A DNA stretch of 64,000 nt from SIG435 sp045530725 (GCA_045530725.1 JAZSCT010000020.1:62001-126000); one strand, 5' to 3'. Shown: positions 30,230 through 39,401, counted from the first letter of the stretch. Notes: generated by a model from the sequence alone, not told the origin. Numbers and translations: made by a program.

Positions 30230-30775
30230 ATGTCAAGAATAGGCAGAATGCCAATTGAAATTCCAAATGGCGTTGATGTAGTATTTAATCCTGAAAATGA
30301 AGTTATTGTTAAAGGACCTTTGGGAACATTGACAAAGAAACTTCATAAAGATATGATCATTAAGAAAGAGGGTACTGCTCTTATCGTTGAAAGACCATCA
30401 GAAGCAAAGGAACACAAAGCACTTCACGGTCTTACAAGAACACTTCTTGCAAATATGGTTAAGGGTGTTACAGAGGGCTTTACAAAAACTCTTGAAATAA
30501 ACGGCGTAGGTTACAGAGTTCAGAAACAGGGTAAAAAAGTTGTATTCAACCTTGGATATTCTCATCCGGTAGAAGTTGAAGATACAGACGATTTTACACA
30601 TGAAGTTCCGGATCCGAACCATATCATTGTCAAAGGTATTGATAACCAGAAGGTTGGCCAGCAGGCTGCTGAAATCAGAGAATTCAGACTCCCTGAACCA
30701 TATAAGGGCAAGGGTATTAAGTACTCTGATGAAGTTATCAGAAGAAAAGAAGGTAAGACCGGCGCTAAGAAATAG
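30230..30775 (+). CDS. rplF: Ribosomal protein L6
   Basis: The 181-residue protein has MSRIGRMPIEIPNGVDVV, INGVGYRVQKQGKKVVFNLG and PEPYKGKGIKYSDEVIRRKE, typical of L6, which binds the factor-binding centre. CAGGAGG lies upstream. Confidence 0.98.
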   Translation: MSRIGRMPIEIPNGVDVVFNPENEVIVKGPLGTLTKKLHKDMIIKKEGTALIVERPSEAKEHKALHGLTRTLLANMVKGVTEGFTKTLEINGVGYRVQKQGKKVVFNLGYSHPVEVEDTDDFTHEVPDPNHIIVKGIDNQKVGQQAAEIREFRLPEPYKGKGIKYSDEVIRRKEGKTGAKK

Positions 30776-30805
30776 CCTGTAGAAAACTAGAAAGGAGCAA
30801 TAGTA

Positions 30806-31156
30806 ATGATTAACAAAAAATCAAGTAATGTTGCCAGATTGCGTAGGCACCAAAGAGTTCGTAAGAACTTGGCTGGCACAAGCGAACGCCCAAGATTGTG
30901 CGTATATAGAAGTTTAAAAAACATCTATGCTCAGATAATTGATGATACTACAGGTACAACTTTGGTTTCTGCTACATCATTGGAACTCGAAAACGGCGGT
31001 AACAAAGACGCAGCATTCGAAGTTGGTACAATGGTAGCAAAGAAAGCTTTAGAAAAAGGTATCAAAGCAGTTGTATTTGACAGAGGTGGATATATTTATC
31101 ACGGTAGAGTTGAAAAACTCGCTGAAGGTGCTAGAGAAGGCGGTCTTGAATTCTAA
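30806..31156 (+). CDS. rplR: Ribosomal protein L18
   Basis: The 116-residue protein has RRHQRVRKNLAGTSERPRLC and FDRGGYIYHGRVEKLAEGAR, the L18 core that binds 5S rRNA. AAAGGAGC precedes ATG 30806. Confidence 0.98.
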   Translation: MINKKSSNVARLRRHQRVRKNLAGTSERPRLCVYRSLKNIYAQIIDDTTGTTLVSATSLELENGGNKDAAFEVGTMVAKKALEKGIKAVVFDRGGYIYHGRVEKLAEGAREGGLEF

Positions 31157-31215
31157 TTTAAGAATTTGAGAGAATCTTTTCACAGCACAATATAAATAAG
31201 GAGGTAGAAGCTTTT

Positions 31216-31716
31216 ATGCAGAACATAGATGCAGGCACATTAGATTTACAAGAAAAAATTGTTAGTATAAATCGTGTTGCTAAGGTTGTTAAAGGTGGTA
31301 GAACCTTTAGATTCAGCGTTTTGGTTGTTGTTGGTGACAAGAACGGCCATGTGGGAGCAGGTATGGGTAAAGCTGCAGAAATTCCTGATGCTGTAAGAAA
31401 AGCTATTGACGATGCTAAAAAGAATATGATCACTGTTCCTATGGTAGGTACAACAGTTCCTCACGAAATCATCGGTGAATTCGGTGCAGGAAGAGTTCTT
31501 ATCAAACCTGCCAGCGAAGGTACTGGTGTTATCGCCGGCGGTTCAGTTAGACCTGTTCTTGAACTTGCTGGTATCAAAGATATCAGAGCAAAGTCACTTC
31601 GTTCTAACAACCCACGCAATATGGTTAACGCAACACTCGAAGGACTTAAAGGCCTTAAAGTAGCAAGCGAAATCGCTCAGCTCAGAGGCAAAAAAGTAGA
31701 AGAATTGTTGGGATAA
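31216..31716 (+). CDS. rpsE: Ribosomal protein S5
   Basis: The 166-residue protein has the S5 fold motif VVKGGRTFRFSVLVVVGDKN at about 25-44 and GHVGAGMGKAAEIPDAVRKA. S5 helps keep decoding accurate and contributes to mRNA unwinding at the entry site. AAGGAGG precedes the start. Confidence 0.98.
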   Translation: MQNIDAGTLDLQEKIVSINRVAKVVKGGRTFRFSVLVVVGDKNGHVGAGMGKAAEIPDAVRKAIDDAKKNMITVPMVGTTVPHEIIGEFGAGRVLIKPASEGTGVIAGGSVRPVLELAGIKDIRAKSLRSNNPRNMVNATLEGLKGLKVASEIAQLRGKKVEELLG

Positions 31717-31764
31717 CCGAATTTATTGTAACAATAAATTAAAATATTGCAGGAGGAAACGAAA

Positions 31765-31944
31765 ATGGCAAAAATTAAGGTTACACTTACCAAGAGCACA
31801 ATCAGTTGTAAAAAAGATCAGATTGCAACTGTAAAAGCACTTGGTCTTAAGAAAATCAGAGATGAAAAAATACACGATGATAATCCTCAGATCAGAGGCA
31901 TGATTAACAAAGTTATTCATTTGGTATCTGTTGAGGAAGCATAA
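31765..31944 (+). CDS. rpmD: Ribosomal protein L30
   Basis: The 59-residue product starts at ATG 31765 (an ATG-like GCAGGAGGAAAC lies upstream; the in-frame ATG at 31747 precedes the ribosome-binding site). It has KVTLTKSTISCKKDQIATVK and a RGMINKVIHLVSVEE ending, the bacterial L30. Confidence 0.96.
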   Translation: MAKIKVTLTKSTISCKKDQIATVKALGLKKIRDEKIHDDNPQIRGMINKVIHLVSVEEA

Positions 31945-31964
31945 AATTAAAGGAGGTGTCTTGA

Positions 31965-32405
31965 ATGAAGTTGTTTGAACTACAGCCAAGTGAAGGCTCA
32001 ACAAAGAGCAGAAAGAGACTTGGTAGAGGTCATGGTTCAGGTCTTGGCAAAACATCAGGTCGTGGACATAAAGGCCAGAAGGCTCGTTCGGGCGGCGGTG
32101 TAAGAATCGGCTTTGAAGGCGGTCAGATGCCTATTTACAGAAGACTTCCGAAGAGAGGTTTCACAAACATTTTCGCTAAAGAATATGTAGAAGTTAAAGT
32201 TTCGGATTTGAATAAATTTGACAATGGAGCTACAGTTGATGCAGAAGCTTTGAAAGCAGCCGGCATTATCAAAAAGACATGCGACGGTATTAAGGTTTTG
32301 GGCAACGGTAGTCTCGAAAAGAAGTTGACAGTTAAAGCATCTAAATTTACTGGCTCTGCTAAAGAAAAAATTGAAGCAGCCGGTGGAAATGTTGAGGTGA
32401 TTTAG
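31965..32405 (+). CDS. rplO: Ribosomal protein L15
   Basis: The 146-residue protein has LQPSEGSTKSRKRLGRGHGS and RSGGGVRIGFEGGQMPIYRR, the L15 signature, and the end SGS-like AAGGNVEVI. It ends one base before the secY start, which is coupled. Confidence 0.98.
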   Translation: MKLFELQPSEGSTKSRKRLGRGHGSGLGKTSGRGHKGQKARSGGGVRIGFEGGQMPIYRRLPKRGFTNIFAKEYVEVKVSDLNKFDNGATVDAEALKAAGIIKKTCDGIKVLGNGSLEKKLTVKASKFTGSAKEKIEAAGGNVEVI

Positions 32406-32406
32406 T

Positions 32407-33663
32407 GTGTTTCAGACATTAAGAAATGCTTGGCAGATCAAAGATCTGAGAAAGAAAATTCTCTACACACTTTTTATGATTGTCATCTTCAGACTTGGAT
32501 CAGTTATTCCTGTTCCATTGGTAAACAGTCAGGCTCTTACAGAGCTTGCACAGGGTGGCGGGCTCTTCGGACTTCTTGATCAGTTTTCAGGTGGTGCGTT
32601 CAGCCAGGCTACAATATTTGCAATGAGTATCACTCCATATGTTAACTCTTCAATCATCATGCAACTTTTGACAGTAGCAATTCCTGCTTTGGAAAGACTT
32701 TCAAAAGAAGGCGAAGAAGGAAGAAAGAAGATTGCATCATGGACAAGATATCTTACAGTTGTTCTCGCATTTATACAGGCAACAGGTCTTTATTTCGGTA
32801 TCAAAGGTATCGTTACAACAGGACATTCATTTGTTGCTTTCGTTGTAATCACACTCACATTCACAGCAGGTACAGCGTTCCTTATGTGGCTTGGTGAACA
32901 GATTACAGAAAAGGGTATCGGAAATGGTATTTCAGTTATCATCTTCGCAGGTATCGTTGCAAGAATGCCGGTTACAGTAAGAGCACTTTATGAAAACTTC
33001 ATTGCAGCAGGTCTTACTACTGCAGGTATTATCAAGTTGGTTGCTATTATTATAGTTGCTGCACTTTCTATAGTATTTGTTGTATTTGTAACAGATGCTG
33101 AAAGAAGAATTCCTGTTCAGTATGCTAAGAGAATGGTTGGCAGAAAGATGTACGGTGGTCAGAGCACACATATTCCAATCAAAGTTGCTATGGCAGGTGT
33201 TATTCCAATCATCTTTGCTATGAGTATTCTTACATTCCCACAGACATTGGGTGCAATGCTCGGCAAAGGTAATGCATGGAATATCCTTCCGGCTGACTCA
33301 TGGGGATATATGATAGTGTATTTCTTGCTTATCATATTCTTCACATATTTCTACACAGCTATTCAGTTCAATCCAATTGAAATTTCAAACAATATGAAGA
33401 GAAACGGTGGTTTCGTTCCCGGTATCAGACCTGGCAAACCAACAAGTGACTTCATAAACAAAGTGGTAGTAAAGATCACACTTGCAGGAGCAATATTCCT
33501 TGGTTTGATCGCTATACTTCCACAGCTTACAGGTAAAGTTATCGGTTATCCTTTAGCAATGGGTGGCTCATCACTCCTCATTATGGTTGGTGTTGCTCTC
33601 GAAACTGTAAAGCAGATAGAATCACAGATGCTTATGCGTCATTACAAAGGCTTTTTGGATTAA
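32407..33663 (+). CDS. secY: Preprotein translocase subunit SecY
   Basis: The 418-residue protein has ten predicted membrane segments. Motifs include FRLGSVIPVPLVNSQAL (first loop), the hydrophobic SecY patch MSITPYVNSSIIMQLLTVA, and ERRIPVQYAKR. SecY forms the protein channel with SecE and SecG. It starts at GTG 32407 behind GAGGTGATTTA, overlapping the rplO end region. Slightly shorter than E. coli SecY (443), but complete. Confidence 0.97.
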   Translation: MFQTLRNAWQIKDLRKKILYTLFMIVIFRLGSVIPVPLVNSQALTELAQGGGLFGLLDQFSGGAFSQATIFAMSITPYVNSSIIMQLLTVAIPALERLSKEGEEGRKKIASWTRYLTVVLAFIQATGLYFGIKGIVTTGHSFVAFVVITLTFTAGTAFLMWLGEQITEKGIGNGISVIIFAGIVARMPVTVRALYENFIAAGLTTAGIIKLVAIIIVAALSIVFVVFVTDAERRIPVQYAKRMVGRKMYGGQSTHIPIKVAMAGVIPIIFAMSILTFPQTLGAMLGKGNAWNILPADSWGYMIVYFLLIIFFTYFYTAIQFNPIEISNNMKRNGGFVPGIRPGKPTSDFINKVVVKITLAGAIFLGLIAILPQLTGKVIGYPLAMGGSSLLIMVGVALETVKQIESQMLMRHYKGFLD

Positions 33664-33685
33664 TTCTCATATGAAGGTGATTTGA

Positions 33686-34318
33686 ATGAAACTTATATTA
33701 TTGGGCGCACCCGGTGCCGGCAAAGGCACTCAGGCTGAAATTCTTTGCGAAAGATATAATATACCTACAGTTTCCACAGGTGCTATCATCCGTGAGTCAA
33801 TAAACTCAGGATCAGAACTTGGAAACAAAGTGAAGACTATTATAGAAAAAGGTCAGCTTGTAAGCGATGACATTGTTATCGAAATAATAAAAGAAAGACT
33901 TTCAAAGGACGATTGCAAAAACGGATTTATCCTTGACGGATTTCCAAGAACAATCGCACAGGCAGAAGCACTTGATACATTGGGTATAAAGATTGACAGT
34001 GTTGTTTCTATCGAGGTTGAGGATGAGAGCATCATCGAGAGACTCTCAGGCAGAAGAGAATGTTCTTTGTGCAGAGCAACCTACCATATTACAAACAACC
34101 CTTCATCTAAAGGCGATGTATGTGATAAGTGCGGTGCCAAACTCATAATGAGAAAGGACGACGAGCCTGAAACAATCGCCAACAGACTTAAAGTATATCA
34201 TGCTGAAACAGAAGTTCTTAAGAGTTTCTATGAGGCAAAAGGATTACTTAAAAAGTTCGATGGTACTCAGGAAATCTCAAAGATTACCGAGGACATTGTT
34301 AAGGCGTTGGAAAAGTAA
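33686..34318 (+). CDS. adk: Adenylate kinase
   Basis: The 210-residue protein starts LILLGAPGAGKGTQAEIL (P-loop at about 7-16). The lid contains four cysteines, CSLCRATYH and CDKCGAKL, which bind zinc in many Gram-positive kinases. It catalyses ATP + AMP = 2 ADP. It lies in its conserved place after secY and before map. Confidence 0.98.
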   Translation: MKLILLGAPGAGKGTQAEILCERYNIPTVSTGAIIRESINSGSELGNKVKTIIEKGQLVSDDIVIEIIKERLSKDDCKNGFILDGFPRTIAQAEALDTLGIKIDSVVSIEVEDESIIERLSGRRECSLCRATYHITNNPSSKGDVCDKCGAKLIMRKDDEPETIANRLKVYHAETEVLKSFYEAKGLLKKFDGTQEISKITEDIVKALEK

Positions 34319-34321
34319 GAT

Positions 34322-35068
34322 ATGATTTATATAAAATCAGCCGGCGAGGTTGAAAAGATGCGTCAATCGGGATTGATATTGGCAGAATGCTTCGAAGTAA
34401 TAAAGCCATATATCAAGCCCGGCATCAAAACAAGCGAACTGGACAAAATCACGAAAGAACATATACTGAGTAAGGGTGCGAAACCCTCGTTCCTGAATTA
34501 TGCAGGATTTCCGGGCAGTATATGCGCATCAGTAAATGATGTTGTTATCCATGGTATTCCCGGATCTTATGAACTAAAAGACGGTGACATCATAAGTCTT
34601 GATGTGGGCGTGTTGAAAGACAGTTTTCATACCGATGCCTGCAGAACATTTGCAGTAGGTGAGATTTCATCTGAAGCAAAGAGACTTATGGAGGTAACCG
34701 AACAAAGTTTCTTTGAGGGAATGAAGTATGCCAGATTCGGAGAGAGACTTTTCTCCATATCGGCAGCCATTCAGGATTATGTGGAATCCAACGGATTCAG
34801 CATTGTAAGAAATTATTGCGGTCACGGTGTTGGCAAAAATCTTCACGAAGATCCCGAAGTTCCAAACTACGGTACATTCGGTAAAGGCAATCGCCTTATG
34901 AAGAATATGACCCTTGCCATAGAGCCTATGGTCAATATGGGAAAGCCACAGACCAGAACACTTAGTGACGGTTGGACCGTAGTAACGGCAGACGGTAAGT
35001 ATGCTGCTCATTATGAAAATACAATTGTTATCACGGATGGAGAACCATTGATTCTTACGATGAAATAA
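34322..35068 (+). CDS. map: Methionine aminopeptidase, type I
   Basis: The 248-residue protein has the metal-ligand and core motifs GFPGSICASVNDVVIHGIPG, DGDIISLDVGVLKDSFHTDA and GHGVGKNLHEDPEVPNYG, then AIEPMVNMG. It removes initiator methionine. It starts three bases after adk stops. Confidence 0.98.
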   Translation: MIYIKSAGEVEKMRQSGLILAECFEVIKPYIKPGIKTSELDKITKEHILSKGAKPSFLNYAGFPGSICASVNDVVIHGIPGSYELKDGDIISLDVGVLKDSFHTDACRTFAVGEISSEAKRLMEVTEQSFFEGMKYARFGERLFSISAAIQDYVESNGFSIVRNYCGHGVGKNLHEDPEVPNYGTFGKGNRLMKNMTLAIEPMVNMGKPQTRTLSDGWTVVTADGKYAAHYENTIVITDGEPLILTMK

Positions 35069-35102
35069 GTTCTCAAAGATAAATATCAAGAGGTGATATA
35101 TT

Positions 35103-35375
35103 TTGGACGCTCATCCGGGCGAGATAGTTTACGCCATAGCCGGCAGAGATAAAGGAAAGTACTTTCTGGTAGTATCCAGAGACGAAGAATTTGTTTATCT
35201 TGCTGACGGCAAAGCTAGAAAAGTCGGAACTCCTAAGAAGAAGAAAATGAAACATATTGAATCTACAGGTGAAATTGACGAATTCATTGTCAACAGACTT
35301 GATACAATGGGAAAAATAACCAACAAAGAGGCAAGAAGTTCACTTTCTCATTATCTGAGGAGAAACAAAGAATAA
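35103..35375 (+). CDS. KOW-domain RNA-binding protein (L14e-like)
   Basis: The 90-residue protein starts at TTG 35103 behind AAGAGGTG. It has an N-terminal KOW motif (GEIVYAIAGRDKGKYFLVVS) and a KKKKMKHIESTGEIDEF tail resembling the L14e-type protein found in this position in Clostridia. The function is unknown; it likely binds ribosomal RNA. Its place between map and infA fits the clostridial cluster. Confidence 0.85.
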   Translation: MDAHPGEIVYAIAGRDKGKYFLVVSRDEEFVYLADGKARKVGTPKKKKMKHIESTGEIDEFIVNRLDTMGKITNKEARSSLSHYLRRNKE

Positions 35376-35400
35376 GGAAAGTTGTAAGGAGGTTTTATCC

Positions 35401-35619
35401 TTGGCAAAAGAAGATGTTTTAGAACTTGAAGGAACAGTTGTTGAGGCTTTGCCAAATGCAATGTTTCAGGTAGAGTTTGAGAATGGACACAGAATTCTTG
35501 CTCATATTTCGGGCAAGTTGAGAATGAACTTCATAAGAATTCTTCCGGGCGATAAGGTCACAGTTGAGATGTCTCCCTATGACTTGACCCGTGGCAGAAT
35601 TACATGGAGAGCAAAATAA
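35401..35619 (+). CDS. infA: Translation initiation factor IF-1
   Basis: The 72-residue protein starts at TTG 35401 and reads AKEDVLELEGTVVEALPNAM, HISGKLRMNFIRILPGDKV and YDLTRGRITWRAK, the S1-like OB fold of IF-1. AAGGAGG precedes the start. It sets subunit joining with IF-2 and IF-3. Confidence 0.98.
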   Translation: MAKEDVLELEGTVVEALPNAMFQVEFENGHRILAHISGKLRMNFIRILPGDKVTVEMSPYDLTRGRITWRAK

Positions 35620-35661
35620 TAAATGTTTTTTTGTGATTTTACTTTAAGGAGGTAAATTAAA

Positions 35662-35775
35662 ATGAAGGTAAGACCCTCAGTTAAACCTATTTGCGAAAAA
35701 TGCAAAATTATTAAAAGAAAAGGCAAGATTATGGTAATTTGCCAGAATCCAAAGCACAAACAGAAACAAGGCTGA
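35662..35775 (+). CDS. rpmJ: Ribosomal protein L36
   Basis: The 37-residue protein reads MKVRPSVKPICEKCKIIKRK, a zinc ribbon (C-x2-C, C, H) as in classical L36. It sits in the usual place between infA and rpsM. AAGGAGG lies upstream. It is too short for a size-filtered search. Confidence 0.95.
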   Translation: MKVRPSVKPICEKCKIIKRKGKIMVICQNPKHKQKQG

Positions 35776-35926
35776 TAAAGCTCATTGTTAATAGCTTGAA
35801 AGGGCGGCTGTACGAGGAGAAATCCTCTGTAACCTTTTAAGTTTAACATATATCCGCATCCTAATTTGCGGGAATGCAATAAAAGAAAAAAGTTGTGAAT
35901 GTTAATTTAAACAGGGAGGTGTAAGT
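35776..35926 (+). other. rpmJ-rpsM spacer with a GAAA-tetraloop hairpin
   Basis: This 151-base gap is longer than other spacers in the cluster. GAGGA (35814-35818) pairs with TCCTC (35823-35827) around a GAAA loop, inside a larger AAAGG/CCTTT stem. It could be the leader of the S13-S11-S4-alpha genes and a target for S4 control, as in E. coli, but this is inference. No internal T-run terminator is seen. Confidence 0.45.
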
Positions 35927-36295
35927 ATGGCAAGAATCGCAGGCGTTGATTTGCCTAACGAAAAGAGAGTAGAGTATGGCTTGACATACATTTTTGGTAT
36001 TGGTGTTAGTTCTTCAAGAAAAATTCTTAAAGAAGCAGGCATCAATCCTGATACTCGAGTAAAAGATTTGACAGAAGATGAAGTTAACAAATTGAGAACT
36101 ATCATCGACAAAGAATACCAGGTTGAGGGTGACCTCAGAAGACAGGTTGGTCTTGATATCAAGAGACTTATCGAAATCGGATGTTACAGAGGCTTAAGAC
36201 ACAGAAAGAATCTTCCGGTAAGAGGTCAGAGATCAAAGACAAACGCTAGAACAAGAAAAGGCCCAAGAAAGACAATGGCTAATAAGAAAAAATAG
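35927..36295 (+). CDS. rpsM: Ribosomal protein S13
   Basis: The 122-residue protein begins ARIAGVDLPNEKRVEYGLTY and has the C-terminal RGQRSKTNARTRKGPRKTMA, the S13 signature at the subunit head bridging to L5. AGGGAGG precedes the start. Confidence 0.98.
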   Translation: MARIAGVDLPNEKRVEYGLTYIFGIGVSSSRKILKEAGINPDTRVKDLTEDEVNKLRTIIDKEYQVEGDLRRQVGLDIKRLIEIGCYRGLRHRKNLPVRGQRSKTNARTRKGPRKTMANKKK

Positions 36296-36313
36296 AAAGG
36301 GAGGGACTAAATA

Positions 36314-36703
36314 ATGGCTCAGATTAAGAAAACTCGTAAGAGAAGAGAAAAGAAAAATATTGAAAAAGGAGCAGCACATATTCGTTCCTCTTTCAACAAC
36401 ACAATTGTAACAATCACTGATACCCAGGGTAATGCATTATCATGGGCTAGTGCAGGTGGATTAGGTTTCAGAGGCTCAAGAAAGAGCACACCTTTTGCAT
36501 CACAGATGGCTGCAGAAACAGCTGCTAAGGCTGCTATGGAACACGGTCTTAAAACTGTTGAAGTTTATGTTAAAGGACCGGGTGCCGGAAGAGAAGCTGC
36601 TATTCGTGCACTTCAGACTGCTGGCTTGGAAGTTAGCATGATCAAAGATGTAACTCCGATTCCTCATAACGGCTGCAGACCGCCAAAGAGAAGAAGAGTT
36701 TGA
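36314..36703 (+). CDS. rpsK: Ribosomal protein S11
   Basis: The 129-residue protein has AAHIRSSFNNTIVTITDTQG and the C-terminal VTPIPHNGCRPPKRRRV, the S11 signature. It lies at the platform near the mRNA exit. Confidence 0.98.
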   Translation: MAQIKKTRKRREKKNIEKGAAHIRSSFNNTIVTITDTQGNALSWASAGGLGFRGSRKSTPFASQMAAETAAKAAMEHGLKTVEVYVKGPGAGREAAIRALQTAGLEVSMIKDVTPIPHNGCRPPKRRRV

Positions 36704-36735
36704 TTTATAATTTTTGAAGTGAGGAGGAAACGAAA

Positions 36736-37329
36736 ATGGCTAGAAATATGCAACCTATTTTAAAGAGATGCAGAACTCTTGGAATTACACCTTCTGTAAT
36801 GGGTATTGATAAAAGCTCAAACAGAAATCCTAATCCAATGAAGAGAAAGCAGAGCGAATACGGACGCCAGCTTACTGAAAAACAGAAGCTTAAATTTATA
36901 TACGGAATGCTCGAAAAACAGTTCCGTAAATATTACGAAATCGCAATCAAGATGCCCGGTATTGCCGGTGAAAATCTCTTGCAGATATTGGAGTCAAGAC
37001 TTGATAATGTAGTATTCAGATTGGGTCTTGCTAATACAAGAAGAGAGTCCAGACAGATGGTAAATCACGGTCACATCCTTGTAAACGGAAAGAGACTTGA
37101 TATACCTTCCTACCGCGTAAAAGTAGGCGATGTTATCACACTTAAGGAAAAAATCGCTTCAACTGACAGAATGAAAGATGTAATTGAAGCAAACTCTTCA
37201 AGAGCTATTCCAAAGTGGCTTGATATGGACAAAAACACTCTTACAGGTAAGGTTATTGCTTTAGCACAGAGAGATGACATCGACTATGAAGTTGAAGAAC
37301 ATCTTATCGTCGAATTGTATTCTAAATAA
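36736..37329 (+). CDS. rpsD: Ribosomal protein S4
   Basis: The 197-residue protein has the S4 RNA-binding domain ESRLDNVVFRLGLANTRRES then VNHGHILVNGKRLDIPSYRV. It binds 16S rRNA early in assembly and could regulate this operon. It lacks the four-cysteine zinc cluster some S4 have. GAGGAGG precedes ATG 36736. Confidence 0.98.
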   Translation: MARNMQPILKRCRTLGITPSVMGIDKSSNRNPNPMKRKQSEYGRQLTEKQKLKFIYGMLEKQFRKYYEIAIKMPGIAGENLLQILESRLDNVVFRLGLANTRRESRQMVNHGHILVNGKRLDIPSYRVKVGDVITLKEKIASTDRMKDVIEANSSRAIPKWLDMDKNTLTGKVIALAQRDDIDYEVEEHLIVELYSK

Positions 37330-37383
37330 TAAGCAAGCCCTCAGTAATGAGATAATTTTAATTCTAAAATGGAGGGTCATAAT

Positions 37384-38340
37384 ATGATTGAAATGGAAAA
37401 ACCCAAAGTTGAATGTGTGGAAAGAAGCGAAGACGGCACATATGCAAGATTTGAAGTAGAACCATTGGAAAGAGGATATGGTATGACTCTTGGTAACTCT
37501 TTGAGAAGAGTTCTTTTGTCATCACTTCCGGGTTCTGCTGCTACAAGCATTAAGATCGAAGGCGTTCTTCATGAGTTCTCCACAATTCCGGGAGTAAAAG
37601 AAGATGTAACCGAAATAGTACTTAATATCAAAAAATTAATTACTATGGTTTATACAGATACACCTAAGACAGTTTATATTGATGTTGTTGGCCCCGGCGA
37701 AATCACAGCCGGAGACATCAAGTGTGACCACGAAGTAGAAATCGTAAACAAGGATCTGCACATTGCTACCCTTGACAAAGATGCAAAACTTTATATGGAA
37801 ATCACACTTGCAAACGGCAGAGGATATGTATCAGCAGAAAAGAACAAAGAAAACATGCAGACTGTTATCGGCGTTATTCCTGTGGATTCTATCTACTCTC
37901 CAATCTGTAAAGTAAACTACAGTGTAACAAACACAAGAGTAGGTCAGGTAACTGACTACGACAAATTGTCTTTGGAACTATGGTCTGACGGAACCATCAC
38001 TCCCGAAGAAGCACTTAGTCTTAGTGCAAAGATTATTAACGACCATATGAGTTTGTTCATTGATTTGACAGATGAAATCAAACATACAGATATTATGGTT
38101 GAAAAGGCTGACGATAAGAAAGACAAGGTATTGGAACTCACAATTGAGGAACTTGACTTGTCGGTTCGTTCCTTTAACTGCTTGAAGCGTGCAGGCATCA
38201 ACACAGTAGAAGATTTGGTAAACAAATCTGAAGGTGAAATGATGAAGGTAAGAAACCTCGGCAGAAAATCTCTCGAGGAAGTAATTGCAAAACTTGCTGC
38301 TTTAGGTTTGGTTTTCAATAAGGAAACATATTACGATTAA
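37384..38340 (+). CDS. rpoA: RNA polymerase alpha subunit
   Basis: The 318-residue protein starts at ATG 37384 behind GGAGGG. The N-terminal assembly domain has ERGYGMTLGNSLRRVLLSSL, and the C-terminal domain has LDLSVRSFNCLKRAGINTVE then MMKVRNLGRKSLEEVIAKL, the helix-hairpin-helix that binds UP elements. Length normal. Confidence 0.98.
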   Translation: MIEMEKPKVECVERSEDGTYARFEVEPLERGYGMTLGNSLRRVLLSSLPGSAATSIKIEGVLHEFSTIPGVKEDVTEIVLNIKKLITMVYTDTPKTVYIDVVGPGEITAGDIKCDHEVEIVNKDLHIATLDKDAKLYMEITLANGRGYVSAEKNKENMQTVIGVIPVDSIYSPICKVNYSVTNTRVGQVTDYDKLSLELWSDGTITPEEALSLSAKIINDHMSLFIDLTDEIKHTDIMVEKADDKKDKVLELTIEELDLSVRSFNCLKRAGINTVEDLVNKSEGEMMKVRNLGRKSLEEVIAKLAALGLVFNKETYYD

Positions 38341-38367
38341 TAAATTGGTAAAGGAGGTATATGTGTT

Positions 38368-38709
38368 ATGCCAGGTACAAGAAAATTAGGTAAAGCTACC
38401 GACAACAGAATTGCAATGCTCAGAAACCTTACAACTCAGTTGTTGGAATTCGGCAAAATCGAAACTTCAGTTGCAAAAGCAAAAGAAGTGAGAGCATTGG
38501 CTGACAAAATGATAACCTTGGGTAAAGCAAATACTCTTCAGTCTAAGAGACAGGCTCTTAGCTATATTACAAAAGAGGATGTTGTTTATAAGCTGTTCAA
38601 TGAAATAGCACCTAAGTACGCTGAAAGAAACGGCGGATATACCAGAATTATCAAGATAGGACCAAGACGCGGCGATGCTTGCGAAATGGCTTTCATTGAA
38701 TTGGTATAA
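38368..38709 (+). CDS. rplQ: Ribosomal protein L17
   Basis: The 113-residue protein reads GTRKLGKATDNRIAMLRNLT and KIGPRRGDACEMAFIELV, the standard L17. It is the last gene of the cluster. AAGGAGG precedes it. Confidence 0.98.
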   Translation: MPGTRKLGKATDNRIAMLRNLTTQLLEFGKIETSVAKAKEVRALADKMITLGKANTLQSKRQALSYITKEDVVYKLFNEIAPKYAERNGGYTRIIKIGPRRGDACEMAFIELV

Positions 38710-38723
38710 TTAATATCATTGAT

Positions 38724-38768
38724 AAAAGCGTTTTACTTTATAAAAAGTAAAACGCTTTTTTGTTTTTT
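38724..38768 (+). terminator. Terminator of the ribosomal gene cluster
   Basis: AAAAGCGTTTTACTT (38724-38738) pairs with AAGTAAAACGCTTTT (38745-38759), a 15-bp stem followed by a T-run. It closes the transcript after rplQ. Confidence 0.95.
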
Positions 38769-38842
38769 CATTGAATTATGTCTGCTTTTGTGTTAAAATA
38801 TAACAGACAGAAAAACTAACGTTAAAAGGTAGGTAATTCAAT

Positions 38843-39322
38843 ATGTCTTTTTTCACAATGGAATTTGAATCAAAGTGTTTAAAAAGAAAAACAAAGATGA
38901 ATATTATACTACCTGATAATATCAGTAATGAAAATTCTGAGTATAAAACCTTGTATCTTTTGCATGGACTCAAAGGAAATTATGAATCGTGGGTAAAGAA
39001 TACATCCATAGAAAGATATGCAAAAAGATTTGGTATTGCCGTAGTTATGCCTGATGCAGAGAGAAGTTGGTATGCAGATACTTAGTGTGGAGAGGAGTAT
39101 TTTACCTACGTTGCAGAAGAACTTCCTGAGACTTATGTATGGTGCGGTATAGATGACAATCCTTATTTATTTAAAACAAACAAAGTCCTTCATACGCTTT
39201 TTGAAGAACTTGATATTAAACACTACTATGAAGAATCAGAAGGAAATCATACCTGGAAATGGTGGGATTTACATATTGAAAAAGCGCTCGAGTGGATGTT
39301 TGGAGAAAAGAGTTGTAAGTAA
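38843..39322 (+). pseudogene. Esterase remnant, nonsense and internal deletion
   Basis: The frame opens MSFFTMEFESKCLKRKTKMN, with LYLLHGLKGNYESW (oxyanion region) and VVMPDAERSWYAD, matching the tributyrin/feruloyl esterase family. An in-frame TAG at 39083-39085 interrupts it. The same frame then resumes with GEEYFTYVAEELPE and jumps to TYVWCGIDDNPYLF and EGNHTWKWWDLHI. The middle that should carry the nucleophile serine (GxSMGG) is absent, so about 100 residues were deleted. A promoter-like TTGAAT/TAAAAT is upstream. The gene cannot be active. Confidence 0.85.
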
Positions 39323-39371
39323 ATTTTTATGCAACAATCCAATAAGGTGGTTGTATAAAACTCTATCCAAT

Positions 39372-39401
39372 CACTCAACCACAGGTTGAGTGAACTTTTT
39401 A
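39372..39401 (+). terminator. Terminator after the esterase remnant
   Basis: CACTCAACC (39372-39380) pairs with GGTTGAGTG (39384-39392) around a three-base loop and is followed by AACTTTTT. A compact intrinsic terminator. Confidence 0.75.
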
